Shown: positions 8,360 to 16,482 of the stretch, one piece after another | How positions within the stretch are numbered: the first letter of the stretch is position 1 | Layout: each line of letters starts with the position of its first letter | Origin: JAQUOA01 sp037443785 | GTDB taxonomy: Bacteria > Bacteroidota > Ignavibacteria > UBA10030 > UBA8401 | Direction: 5' to 3' | Length of the DNA: 64,000 bases | Assembly: GCA_037443785.1 (NCBI GenBank) | Contig: JBBINR010000018.1 | Coordinates: 1-64,000, forward strand | Made by a program: the position numbers and the translations under genes | The notes under the pieces: generated by a model | What the model was told of the DNA's origin: nothing | Databases searched by the model: none | The model's input: only the letters and a program-made list of their open reading frames with translations

Positions 8360-9397
8360 TTATTCATTGTATTTTATTAGTTGGAAAGATTGTACCCGCT
8401 TATTCATCTGATCAACCACATAAATCCTATCCTGCCGATCGATATAAATTCCAGCAGGAAGCCAGAAAAATCCTGGAGGCAATCCCAAACTCCCTACTGA
8501 CATCAGCAAAATTCCTTTGTTAGTGAAAATTTGAAAATTATTAAAGGCTGCATCAACAACATAGATATTTCCCTGGCTGTCTAATGCAATTCCTTTCGGT
8601 CGTGTAAACTGTCCGAAGGAATCTCCAAGAGAGCCAAATTTATATAAAAAATTTCCTTCGGCATCGAAAATTTCTACACGTGCGTTAATCATATCGGTAA
8701 CATAGATCCGTCCATCTTTCCCTACCGCAATGTTCGTTGGAAAATTAAATTCACCATCATCCGTTCCTCGTTTACCAATAGTAAGGACTAAAGAATCAGT
8801 TATTGTTGAATATCCTTTAACGTTATGTCCTTGCGTATCAACAACATATATTCGATTCCGTAATTCATCCAAAGCAATACCGCCTGGACTTTTTAATTGT
8901 TCTCCATGACCAATGGTTTTAATCATATTCCGTTGTTGATTATACACCAGGACACTTTTTAATTTCCCATCTGCTACGTATACTCTTCCTATAGAATCAA
9001 CTGCAATACCAAGAGGCAATTCCATTGTACCACCCGCTCCCCGGCCAAAAAAATCCAATTTTTTGTTTTTAGTATCAAACACAAATACTCGAGCTTGCTC
9101 ACTTTCTGAAACGTAGATTTTCCCTTCATTATCCACGGCAACTCCATACGGTTTCCCCAATTCATCTTTTTTATCTTCTCCAATTATCGCATCAATGAAT
9201 GACATGGAGTTTTCTTCTACAGATTTTCTATTCGTGTATGATGATAGATATTTTATCCTCGGCTTGTCTGGGGGCGAAGGCCATACAAGATCGGTTGTAA
9301 CTGATTTCGAAGATGAACAACCGATAAAAGATAAAACAAAAAAAAGGAACAAGGAGCTAAGATTAATGATATGTTTCATAGCAATTATTGATTTCAT
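8360..9397 (-). CDS. Six-bladed NHL-repeat beta-propeller lipoprotein
   Basis: Seen: 345 residues with a lipoprotein signal (FLFFVLSFIGC, lipobox cysteine near residue 27), then the WPSPPDKPRIKYL linker and six NHL blades (for example RPKGIALDSQGNIYVVDA). It is paralogous to the secreted NHL protein at 4512-5516 over the full propeller, but is lipid-anchored. The start at 9397 has GAGGAA 6 nt upstream. It follows the octaheme cytochrome gene by about 20 nt in the same unit, repeating the cytochrome-NHL pairing of the neighbouring operon. Likely a membrane-anchored scaffold or assembly factor for the octaheme protein; that is inference from context. Confidence 0.88.
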   Translation of the reverse strand: MKSIIAMKHIINLSSLFLFFVLSFIGCSSSKSVTTDLVWPSPPDKPRIKYLSSYTNRKSVEENSMSFIDAIIGEDKKDELGKPYGVAVDNEGKIYVSESEQARVFVFDTKNKKLDFFGRGAGGTMELPLGIAVDSIGRVYVADGKLKSVLVYNQQRNMIKTIGHGEQLKSPGGIALDELRNRIYVVDTQGHNVKGYSTITDSLVLTIGKRGTDDGEFNFPTNIAVGKDGRIYVTDMINARVEIFDAEGNFLYKFGSLGDSFGQFTRPKGIALDSQGNIYVVDAAFNNFQIFTNKGILLMSVGSLGLPPGFFWLPAGIYIDRQDRIYVVDQMNKRVQSFQLIKYNE

Positions 9398-9416
9398 AAA
9401 ATTTCCTCACAACACA

Positions 9417-10667
9417 TTATTTGCTGTGACAGCTTTGACATAACGCAAAATAGCCATCTGAATTTATGAGCAGCGACTTATTTTCCGAAGCATGCGGATC
9501 ATGACAACTTACACAACTCAACATTACATCCTTATTCCGCGGATCCGGAACATCGCGGTTGGGATGAAACATGACAGGATGGTTTCCTTCACGGTGATTA
9601 TCGTGACAGGAAAGACAAATTTCATTTTTTGACTTTCTTAATTGAAAAGGATTGGATGAAGCATGTGGAGAGTGACAAATACTGCATTGCTCTCCAACGA
9701 GTGGTGCATGAACAAATTGCTTTTCAGAAACATCTTTTTGCACATTTTCATGGCACGCAAAACAAGTTTGGTTTTCTTCTTCTCGAGAATATGTTGGAAC
9801 AAATCCCTTTGTCCTATCTTGATGGCAACCAGAACAATCATCGGAAGAGACCGGACCATGGACAAAATTTTGTGTTCCAAAACCCTTATGGCATGTATTG
9901 CATTTTAGTTCAGAGGCACTGTTTTGAGAGTCGACACTATGACATTTTACACATATCATTTCATTGTCTTTTGTGTGGAATACTTGTCGCGTAAATTCTG
10001 TTGGCACTCTTAGTGAACTTAAATCCATTTGATAGAACACACGTAACGAATCCTTCAATAACAAATTTCCGGATGTTGAGAATAATTCAAAAAGAATAGA
10101 ATTAACGCCGGGCAATAGGTGCATCGAAAAACTTAAATATTTGCCAGCGCAAAGAGATTTCTTTTTTTCCAATCGCATCGGAAATGGCATCCATCCGCTC
10201 ACTTCCACACGAACTTGATTGTCATACCGTCGCAAAGCTTTGTATTCAGCCTTTGCCGTATCTTCCATTAATATTTTCTTTGCAATCAGCTTTTCTGAGA
10301 AGAGGTAACTTGATGCTGTTGTATCAGGAGCAAAATGGTATGGAGTACATATAACCATTATTTTTTTAACTACTAGCTGTTGAGGGAATGTTCTCAATGA
10401 ATTTTCTAGTACCGCTTGCGCCTCTGATTTGGAGGGAAAAGAAAAAACAAAGGTTGAATCCCAAGGGACATAAATTATTGCAGTCGCAATTGAGTCATTT
10501 TCTATTTCCACAACTGAAGTTAAAACATTATCTCTTGTAAGGGCAGTTTGTTGAGTTGGAAATATGAAACTATACGGCTTCTGTTCATCAAAGGTACCAT
10601 CTTTTAAAGAAAGAAGAGTAAGAGAAAGTGGAAAAAGTATTGAGAAAAGAAGAAGTTTCATTTTCAT
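9417..10667 (-). CDS. Octaheme secreted cytochrome with N-terminal non-haem domain
   Basis: Seen: 416 residues with a signal peptide (MKMKLLLFSILFPLSLTLLS), a non-haem region of about 215 residues, then eight CXXCH motifs packed into the last 175 residues (CVKCH, CNTCH, CSGCH, CFACH, CSICH, CLSCH, CVSCH, CQSCH). Motif spacing and the CHSPH and CHDPH pairs place it with doubled-CXXCH cytochromes. The C-terminus ends CQSCHSK, much like CVKCHSK of the tetraheme protein. The N-terminal region is predicted mostly beta and is not recognised; it could mediate docking. First gene of a two-gene unit with an NHL lipoprotein and preceded by a sigma-54-like element. Confidence 0.92.
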   Translation of the reverse strand: MKMKLLLFSILFPLSLTLLSLKDGTFDEQKPYSFIFPTQQTALTRDNVLTSVVEIENDSIATAIIYVPWDSTFVFSFPSKSEAQAVLENSLRTFPQQLVVKKIMVICTPYHFAPDTTASSYLFSEKLIAKKILMEDTAKAEYKALRRYDNQVRVEVSGWMPFPMRLEKKKSLCAGKYLSFSMHLLPGVNSILFELFSTSGNLLLKDSLRVFYQMDLSSLRVPTEFTRQVFHTKDNEMICVKCHSVDSQNSASELKCNTCHKGFGTQNFVHGPVSSDDCSGCHQDRTKGFVPTYSREEENQTCFACHENVQKDVSEKQFVHAPLVGEQCSICHSPHASSNPFQLRKSKNEICLSCHDNHREGNHPVMFHPNRDVPDPRNKDVMLSCVSCHDPHASENKSLLINSDGYFALCQSCHSK

Positions 10668-10724
10668 TGAATACGTATCTGGCTACTAAAAATTTTCAGT
10701 CTGCTAATAAACGGTTTAAATAAT

Positions 10725-10740
10725 TACAAGTAATATGCCA
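10725..10740 (-). promoter_or_regulatory. Sigma-54-like -24/-12 promoter for the octaheme-NHL operon
   Basis: Minus-strand TGGCATATTACTTGTA matches TGGCAC-N5-TTGCA with correct spacing; the -12 GC reads GT, so the match is weaker than the one at 8030-8046. It ends 58 nt before the ATG at 10667, almost the same distance as its counterpart (59 nt). Confidence 0.45.
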
Positions 10741-10828
10741 TAAAATTTTCGTGCAAAACAAGAACGATTAGGGCTTTTTGGCTAATGTGATTACAAAAAT
10801 CAAAAATGGAATGGGTGAAAAGACCCAA

Positions 10829-12211
10829 TTATGACTTTGGCAAATTGTGTTTTTTCATGCGATATCGAAGAGTATCTCTACTAATTTTTAGAAGCCGGGC
10901 CGCTTCAGATTGATTATAGTTGGATTGTTTAAGTGCCTCAAAAAGCGTCTGTTTCTCAATTTCCAATAGTGAAGTTTCACCAATACCTATTTCTAATTTG
11001 CGCTGATAATTTGGTTCGGGAAACTCATGAAAATGTCCGACAGTAACGTTGTGCGAAAAAATATAATCGCCATCGTCCAGTAAGACTGCTCGCTCAATCA
11101 CGTTACGCAATTCGCGCACATTGCCGGGCCATGAATATTCTATGAATATTTTTTTGCAGTCATCCGAAATCCCTTTAAATCGCTTTTTCAATTTAAGATT
11201 AAATCTTTGTAAAAAATATTCAGCAAGCAATAAAATATCGTCTCCTCTTTCCCGTAACGGTGGAACACTGATATGAACAACATTCAAACGATAAAAAAGA
11301 TCAGAACGAAATTTCCCTTCTTGAATAAGTGTTTCGAGTAGTTGATTTGTTGCAGCAATTACTCTCACGTTAATAGAAATATCGACCATACCCCCTACTC
11401 TTCGGAAGGTTTTGTTTTCCAACACACGAAGCAGTTTTACTTGAAGTGAAAGATCCATTTCTCCAATCTCATCAAGAAAAACCGTCCCTCCGTTGGCAAG
11501 TTCAAATAATCCTTGTCGTTGTTTCTTTGCATCTGTAAATGCTCCCCTCTCATGTCCGAATAGCTCACTCTCAATCATAGACTCAGTGAGGGTAGAACAG
11601 TTGACGATCACAAATGGTTTTTCTTTTCTATCACTATAAGAATGAATCATACGTGCGAGAACTTCCTTGCCGGTTCCGCTTTCACCGGTAATAAGTACTG
11701 TCGTCGAACTGCTCTGCACAATTTTTGATACTTGATCAAATACGGCGTTCATTTTTTCAGAAGCGCCGATCAACTTATATGAACCAAATTGCACCTCCCG
11801 TGCCTTCAACAAATGATGCACCTGACGCCGCAACTGGTTTTGTTCCAATATTTTTTCAATATCAAGAACAAGTTCTTCGACGTTAATCGGCTTAGTGATA
11901 TAATCCATAGCACCGAGTTTTAATGCCTGAACTGCAACTTCCGACCGATCAGTTGCTGTCATCAGAATTGTTGGAATTATTTCATTTTTTTGATGCATTG
12001 TCTGAAGAATCTCAACACCCGTACCATCCGGTAAATTTTGATCTAATAATAAGATATCCGGATCATGATTTTGTAATTGCAAATAGGCGTCTTTAACTGA
12101 TTGAGCTTCCAAAACTGTAAAACCAATTTCTGATAGTTCTTTGGAAAGTGACCATCGAATGAGTTTTTCATCATCCACAATAAGAATTGTTTCACTACGC
12201 ATTACGCTCAT
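10829..12211 (-). CDS. NtrC-family sigma-54-dependent response regulator
   Basis: Activates RpoN promoters after phosphorylation by the partner kinase. Seen in order over 460 residues: receiver domain (ILIVDDEK, phospho-acceptor Asp57 in DILLLDQNLPDG, switch MTATD), AAA+ domain with Walker A GESGTGKE, the sigma-54 contact loop written GAFTDA rather than GAFTGA, Walker B VFLDEIGEM and arginine-finger region, then a Fis-type helix-turn-helix (NQSEAARLLKISRDTLRYRM). GAFTDA is a variant also found in functional members of the family. The start overlaps the kinase gene by 17 nt, so they are co-translated; ATG at 12202 is an alternative. The location next to two sigma-54-like promoters makes the cytochrome operons the probable targets. 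Confidence 0.95.
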   Translation of the reverse strand: MSVMRSETILIVDDEKLIRWSLSKELSEIGFTVLEAQSVKDAYLQLQNHDPDILLLDQNLPDGTGVEILQTMHQKNEIIPTILMTATDRSEVAVQALKLGAMDYITKPINVEELVLDIEKILEQNQLRRQVHHLLKAREVQFGSYKLIGASEKMNAVFDQVSKIVQSSSTTVLITGESGTGKEVLARMIHSYSDRKEKPFVIVNCSTLTESMIESELFGHERGAFTDAKKQRQGLFELANGGTVFLDEIGEMDLSLQVKLLRVLENKTFRRVGGMVDISINVRVIAATNQLLETLIQEGKFRSDLFYRLNVVHISVPPLRERGDDILLLAEYFLQRFNLKLKKRFKGISDDCKKIFIEYSWPGNVRELRNVIERAVLLDDGDYIFSHNVTVGHFHEFPEPNYQRKLEIGIGETSLLEIEKQTLFEALKQSNYNQSEAARLLKISRDTLRYRMKKHNLPKS

Positions 12212-13709
12212 CTCCGTGAATCGCTGGAAATTGTATTATGAACGTTGTTCCTTTCCCTTCGATGCTCGTTAGAGAAATCTTTCCAAAATGTTGTTCAACT
12301 ATTTTTTTACATATAGCCAGCCCGAGACCCGTCCCTTTATGTTTTGTCGTAAAGAAGGGTTTAAAGATAGTCTGTTGAATGGATTGAGAGATACCTTTAC
12401 CCGTGTCGTTTATTTCAATACAGCAGCTTCCGTTTGCCAGAAATGTCCTTACTGTAAGAGTCCCTTCTTCACCGATTGCCTCAACACCGTTCAGTATAAT
12501 ATTCCAAAATAGTTGCTGTATTAATTTTTTATCTGCATAGATGAGCAGGCGTTGGGCGATAAAATCTGTTCTGTAATCAATTCCATTTTGATGTGTTTGT
12601 TGAGAGAGTAAAGAAATAGTTTTATTTATGAGATCATTTATTTCTATAGTTTCAAATTGCGGTAATGCAGGACGGGCATAACGTAATAAATCTGTAACGG
12701 CATTTAAAATTCGCCCAGCCTGCACTATCATTTCCTGAATGATTTCTTTATTAGGGTCACTTGTTGATGTTTCTTTATCAAATACTTTTAATACTCCCAA
12801 AATGCCAGTCGCAGGATTTTTTATTTCGTGTGCAATGCTTGCCGCCATTTCTCCAACAGTTGCAATACGGTCAGCTTCCTGAAGCTGATGGATGTGAAGT
12901 GTATGAAGACGATCATTGACATCGTTCAACCGGGTAATAAGTTCATTAAAAACTGTCGTGAGCGTTGCAATTTCATCTTGCGTTTTGAATTGATGAATTG
13001 TCGGAAGTATCAACTGGGTATCAGATGTCGACTGGTCAATTTGCTGCTCAATCTTTTCTATATGCTTTGTCAATGCTTTCAAAGGACGAATAACAATAAA
13101 AGCTAACGCAATATAAGAAACAAGCACTAGTCCACTAAACGATAATACAGAAATAAGTATATTGGCAATTCTATGCTGGCGAGCAATTTCAGCAAGATCA
13201 TCCGTCGAAATTTTTGCGACCAAAATTCCTAATTGTTTTTGTTCAGACGAGTGACATCCATAGCATTCCTTTTTGTTATCAATTGAACTAAATATATATT
13301 CAAAGCTCTTCCCCTGTTCTGTAATGGATGCATAAAGGTTTTCACCAACAACTGGCATATTGCCGTACAAAGAAAAGTCGAAAGTTCTTAAGGTAGTATC
13401 TTTCCCGGCATCAATAACGATTTTTCCATCTCTTGACGTAATAAATAACTTGCGTATCTGTGGAAAGCTCAATGATGTTCTTAAAGCTCTTTCCACTATA
13501 CGATTTTTACCCTCGAGCATTAAATGCTCCAATGTGGCTTTACTGTATCCAACAATTGTAGCTGCCTTAATCTCAGCTTCTCTGTTTAGCGTCTCGGTAT
13601 CTTTTTCATGAATAATAATATTAAAAATAGTGCTCGCTAAAACGGCTGTTAGCAGTAAAATAACCGCTATTTTAAAATTGATTTTTAAAAAAGGCCTCAT
13701 TGTATCCAT
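12195..13709 (-). CDS. Membrane histidine kinase with haem c motif in the sensor domain
   Basis: Seen over 504 residues: membrane segment about 11-32, extracytoplasmic sensor about 33-180 with a CYGCH haem c attachment motif at residues 149-153, second membrane segment about 182-206, HAMP linker, HisKA box (SIAHEIKNPATG, phospho-His in AHEIKNP near 290) and HATPase with N (FWNIILNGVEAI), G1 (DTGKGIS) and G2 (GTGLGLAICKK) boxes. A covalent haem in the sensor suggests that it reads redox state, oxygen or NO, or electron-carrier status in the periplasm. It overlaps the NtrC-type regulator gene and so forms a two-component pair. Haem attachment depends on the CcsBA system encoded in the same cluster. 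The signal sensed is inference; the domain order is plain. Confidence 0.93.
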   Translation of the reverse strand: MDTMRPFLKINFKIAVILLLTAVLASTIFNIIIHEKDTETLNREAEIKAATIVGYSKATLEHLMLEGKNRIVERALRTSLSFPQIRKLFITSRDGKIVIDAGKDTTLRTFDFSLYGNMPVVGENLYASITEQGKSFEYIFSSIDNKKECYGCHSSEQKQLGILVAKISTDDLAEIARQHRIANILISVLSFSGLVLVSYIALAFIVIRPLKALTKHIEKIEQQIDQSTSDTQLILPTIHQFKTQDEIATLTTVFNELITRLNDVNDRLHTLHIHQLQEADRIATVGEMAASIAHEIKNPATGILGVLKVFDKETSTSDPNKEIIQEMIVQAGRILNAVTDLLRYARPALPQFETIEINDLINKTISLLSQQTHQNGIDYRTDFIAQRLLIYADKKLIQQLFWNIILNGVEAIGEEGTLTVRTFLANGSCCIEINDTGKGISQSIQQTIFKPFFTTKHKGTGLGLAICKKIVEQHFGKISLTSIEGKGTTFIIQFPAIHGDERNA

Positions 13710-14190
13710 TTTGTATTAAGTCACGTCCTTGCTCTACAGATATTTCTTCTTATACTCTTAAAAATTTTACATTTATTCAAATCCAAAATCATATGAACAA
13801 CAAGACCTTGTTACGAATCACTTATTACTTTGTCAAACTATCGTGTGTGTAAATTTTTTATTCTCCAATTACGAAGATCTCAGTTCCAGTATTCTTACTG
13901 GGATATTCAACGAATAAGTCTTTAGCGTTTCACACCTGAATCGGCGATTTGTCAATAATTTTTTTTCAAATTCCACAGAACAAAAAAAATTCCAGAATTG
14001 TAATGCAATTTCAGAATATTTAATTGCAAAGAGTGTTCAATTTTCTTATCTTTAGACCATGATTTGATGCACAAAAACTTGGCACCTAATATGGCACTCT
14101 GGTGACAAATTTGGGACTATAGTAACAAGAATTTTAGTGTAAACAAAAATAAAAGTATTGAATTTAGGAAAATTTAAGCCGATGTATCAC
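13710..14190. other. Intergenic region between kinase gene and tRNA pair
   Basis: 481 AT-rich nt without a supported gene. It holds the kinase promoter region (not resolved), a possible sigma-70 promoter for the tRNAs at 14024-14052, and short imperfect GGCAC/TGGGAC repeats around 14079-14117 of unknown meaning. Confidence 0.5.
14024..14052 (+). promoter_or_regulatory. Possible sigma-70 promoter for the tRNA-Ser/tRNA-Pro unit
   Basis: TTGCAA, 17-nt spacer, TATCTT, about 140 nt before tRNA-Ser. Based on consensus match and spacing only. Confidence 0.35.
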
Positions 14191-14280
14191 GGAGAGGTGG
14201 GTGAGTGGCTTAAACCAGCGGTTTGCTAAACCGCCGTACGCTATAAAGGCGTACCGAGGGTTCAAATCCCTCCCTCTCCG
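14191..14280 (+). tRNA. tRNA-Ser (anticodon GCU)
   Basis: 90 nt with a class II long variable arm. Acceptor GGAGAGG pairs with CCTCTCC, discriminator G, anticodon stem GCGGT/ACCGC around TTGCTAA with anticodon GCT, variable arm GTACGC/GCGTAC, T-arm GAGGG-TTCAAAT-CCCTC. CCA is not encoded. Confidence 0.97.
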
Positions 14281-14312
14281 CCCTTCAGTTTTACCTGCTA
14301 TTAAGTATGTCG

Positions 14313-14387
14313 CGGGGTGTGGCTCAGCCCGGTTAGAGCGCTTGGTTCGGGACCAAGAGGCCGGAGGTTCGAATCCTCTCACCCCGA
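14313..14387 (+). tRNA. tRNA-Pro (anticodon CGG)
   Basis: 75 nt. Acceptor CGGGGTG pairs with CACCCCG, discriminator A, D-arm GCTC/GAGC, anticodon stem CTTGG/CCAAG with anticodon CGG, T-arm GGAGG-TTCGAAT-CCTCT. CCA is not encoded. 32 nt after tRNA-Ser and probably co-transcribed with it. Confidence 0.97.
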
Positions 14388-14403
14388 CAATTTTTTTCCT
14401 GGG

Positions 14404-14433
14404 GAGGACGCATTTGGCGTCCTCTTTTGTTTT
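14404..14433 (+). terminator. Rho-independent terminator after the tRNA pair
   Basis: 8-bp stem GAGGACGC/GCGTCCTC with a 5-nt loop, followed by TTTTGTTTT. Confidence 0.85.
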
Positions 14434-14475
14434 ATATTCTGCTCCAAATATTTCTTCTTATAGAAAGGAACGCTA

Positions 14476-15477
14476 ATGAAAAAAATTACTCTATTCCTTC
14501 TTCTAGCTCTGCCGCTATTTTTCTCCGCATGCGTTACACTCGGTAAATTTGAAGAGATGGAAGCAAACCGCAATGCGCTGCAAATCTCGCTCGATTCTCT
14601 AAAAAATGTTGTTGCGGAAATGGATGTCCGATTCAACCAGTTAGCTGGCGATAAAAAATCTTTGGAAGCACAGGTGAATGAAAAAAGCAAACGTGTTTCC
14701 GATTTGGAACTTACTGCCGATACCTTGAATGATCGACTCAAAGCGTTGCAAAATGAGCTCGATGTGTTGAAACAAAATTATGACCAATCTAAATCGAAAA
14801 ACTCTGCAGAGATAAAAAAGTTACTGGTAAATCTGGAATCACTCCAAAAAGATGTAGCATTACGAGAACAGAAATTAAAAGATTATGAAAACGAACTTGC
14901 TGTTCGTGATTCATCGCTGGCAGAACTTCAAAAAGATTTGGTCGGCCGCGAACAAAAAGTTGTGGAATTACAAAAACGTTTGCTGGCTCGTGATTCCGCA
15001 TTAACGGCTCTCAAAACCCGTTTGAATGATGCGTTGCTCGGATTTACCAGCAGCGGATTATCAATCAATATTGTCAGTGGACGTGTCTATGTGTCACTCT
15101 CCAATCAACTCCTCTTCTCTACCGGTAAAACGGATATTGATAAACGCGGTAAAGAAGCATTGAAAGGACTTGCAGCAGTATTAAATCAACAGGAGGATAT
15201 CTCTATACTTGTTGAAGGACATACTGATGTGCAGGCAATAAAAAACCTTGGATCGATTAAAGACAATTGGGATCTTAGTGTTCTTCGAGCAACAGAAGTT
15301 GTTCGCTACCTGACCATTGAGGGCAAAATGGATCCAAAACGCATCACGGCATCAGGCAGAAGTGAATATTATCCGATTGATCCTGCAAACACTCCTGAAG
15401 CATTGGCAAAAAACAGAAGAACTGAGATTATTCTTATTCCAAAACTTTCCGAACTGTTTGAAATTCTGGAAAAATAA
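14476..15477 (+). CDS. OmpA-domain lipoprotein with coiled-coil stalk
   Basis: Cell-envelope protein predicted to be lipid-anchored and to bind peptidoglycan. Seen: lipoprotein signal (LLALPLFFSAC, Cys19), a heptad-rich coiled coil from about residue 25 to 185, then a C-terminal OmpA/MotB domain with NQLLFSTGKTDID, LVEGHTDVQ and ANTPEALAKNRRTEI, containing the peptidoglycan-contact Asp and Arg positions of the family. The start has AAAGGA 7 nt upstream and follows the tRNA terminator. The next gene begins 4 nt after its stop. It may tether the outer membrane to the wall or act as a Pal-like stalk. Confidence 0.9.
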   Translation: MKKITLFLLLALPLFFSACVTLGKFEEMEANRNALQISLDSLKNVVAEMDVRFNQLAGDKKSLEAQVNEKSKRVSDLELTADTLNDRLKALQNELDVLKQNYDQSKSKNSAEIKKLLVNLESLQKDVALREQKLKDYENELAVRDSSLAELQKDLVGREQKVVELQKRLLARDSALTALKTRLNDALLGFTSSGLSINIVSGRVYVSLSNQLLFSTGKTDIDKRGKEALKGLAAVLNQQEDISILVEGHTDVQAIKNLGSIKDNWDLSVLRATEVVRYLTIEGKMDPKRITASGRSEYYPIDPANTPEALAKNRRTEIILIPKLSELFEILEK

Positions 15478-15480
15478 AAA

Positions 15481-16482
15481 TTGCCCTATAATTCACATAG
15501 CAAAAGCGTAACAGTAATCTGTTGCGCTTTTTTATTTCTCCTTTCATTATCCTGTTCGGGATTGAAACTAATATTGCCTGAAGAAAAAAATCAATTTTTC
15601 AATTTCGATCCTGAAACTCGTGTTCTTACCAATTCTCCTGCTTTAAGCGATGAACATAAACCTATTTTGTTGGTCTTGTATGCACTTCCAAACGGCAACA
15701 CTATTGAAACAACGTTTGGGAAGAAAATATCATTGAAAGACGATTGGCAGTACGACATTCAGCACATCGCCGCACAGACCAGGTTTCTACGCGCAACAAT
15801 GAAAGAATACTCGATTGTCGTTGCTTATCTTGAAGCAAAACAAAAAAGCTGGCCCTCGTGGAGAATCAAGCACTCCTCTGACGATATTGCACGAATTATT
15901 GACTATGTCCGATTCGAAACCGGTAATCCTGAATCGGTAATACTTTCGGCCCACAGTGGCGGCGGAAGTTTCATTAGTGGGTTTATCAATGCATTTGATT
16001 CGATCCCAAATTACATCAAGCGAATTGCTTATCTTGACGCAAATTATAGTTATGAAGATTCGGTTGGTCAGGGAGAAAAATTAATTCACTGGCTCCAGGC
16101 GGATACAAACCATCGCTTAGCAGTCATTGCGTACGATGATCGAGAGATTATGCTCAACGGAAAAAAGGTTATCAGCCCTACCGGCGGAACATATCGTGCA
16201 ACAAAGCGAATGATTCAATATTTTGTGGAACAGACCGATATTACAACAAAACAGGATTCAACCATTCAACAGTATTTTGCTTTCAGCGGGCGAGCACAAT
16301 TTATTATTCACACAAATCCTGACACGCTTATCCTTCATACGGTATTAGTTGAACGAAACGGATTTATTCATTCAATGTTATTTGGTGCTCCATACGAAGA
16401 AAAACAATATTCATTTTTTGGTGCGCGAGCATACTCTCAATTTATTGAAGCAGAGATTCCATGGCAGAAACAACTACATTAA
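15481..16482 (+). CDS. Hypothetical lipoprotein, alpha/beta-hydrolase-like
   Basis: Seen: 333 residues, apparent TTG start, signal sequence with lipobox (CCAFLFLLSLSC), then a fold with a VILSAHSGGGSF segment resembling the nucleophile elbow of alpha/beta hydrolases (Ser in H-S-G-G), preceded by IARIIDYVR and followed by YIKRIAYLDANYSYED. An Asp (AVIAYDDRE) and a late His (NGFIHSMLF) could complete a triad, but this is inference. No specific family is recognised. It begins 4 nt after the OmpA gene without a clear ribosome site, so it probably depends on coupling; it overlaps the permease gene by 22 nt. Confidence 0.6.
   Translation: MPYNSHSKSVTVICCAFLFLLSLSCSGLKLILPEEKNQFFNFDPETRVLTNSPALSDEHKPILLVLYALPNGNTIETTFGKKISLKDDWQYDIQHIAAQTRFLRATMKEYSIVVAYLEAKQKSWPSWRIKHSSDDIARIIDYVRFETGNPESVILSAHSGGGSFISGFINAFDSIPNYIKRIAYLDANYSYEDSVGQGEKLIHWLQADTNHRLAVIAYDDREIMLNGKKVISPTGGTYRATKRMIQYFVEQTDITTKQDSTIQQYFAFSGRAQFIIHTNPDTLILHTVLVERNGFIHSMLFGAPYEEKQYSFFGARAYSQFIEAEIPWQKQLH

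Noticed and set aside
4400..10667. Cyclic di-GMP (GEMM-type) riboswitch near the multiheme cytochromes
   Set aside because: Looked for the conserved GEMM core before each cytochrome gene on the minus strand and did not find it.
14079..14096. TTGGCACCTAATATGGCA as a third sigma-54 element
   Set aside because: The -24 half is perfect but the GC of the -12 half is one base too far away, and it faces tRNA genes.
14164..14476. Short open frames on both strands over the tRNA pair
   Set aside because: They are reading frames across tRNA-Ser and tRNA-Pro, including the familiar RGFEPP-type antisense product; the tRNA folds explain the sequence.
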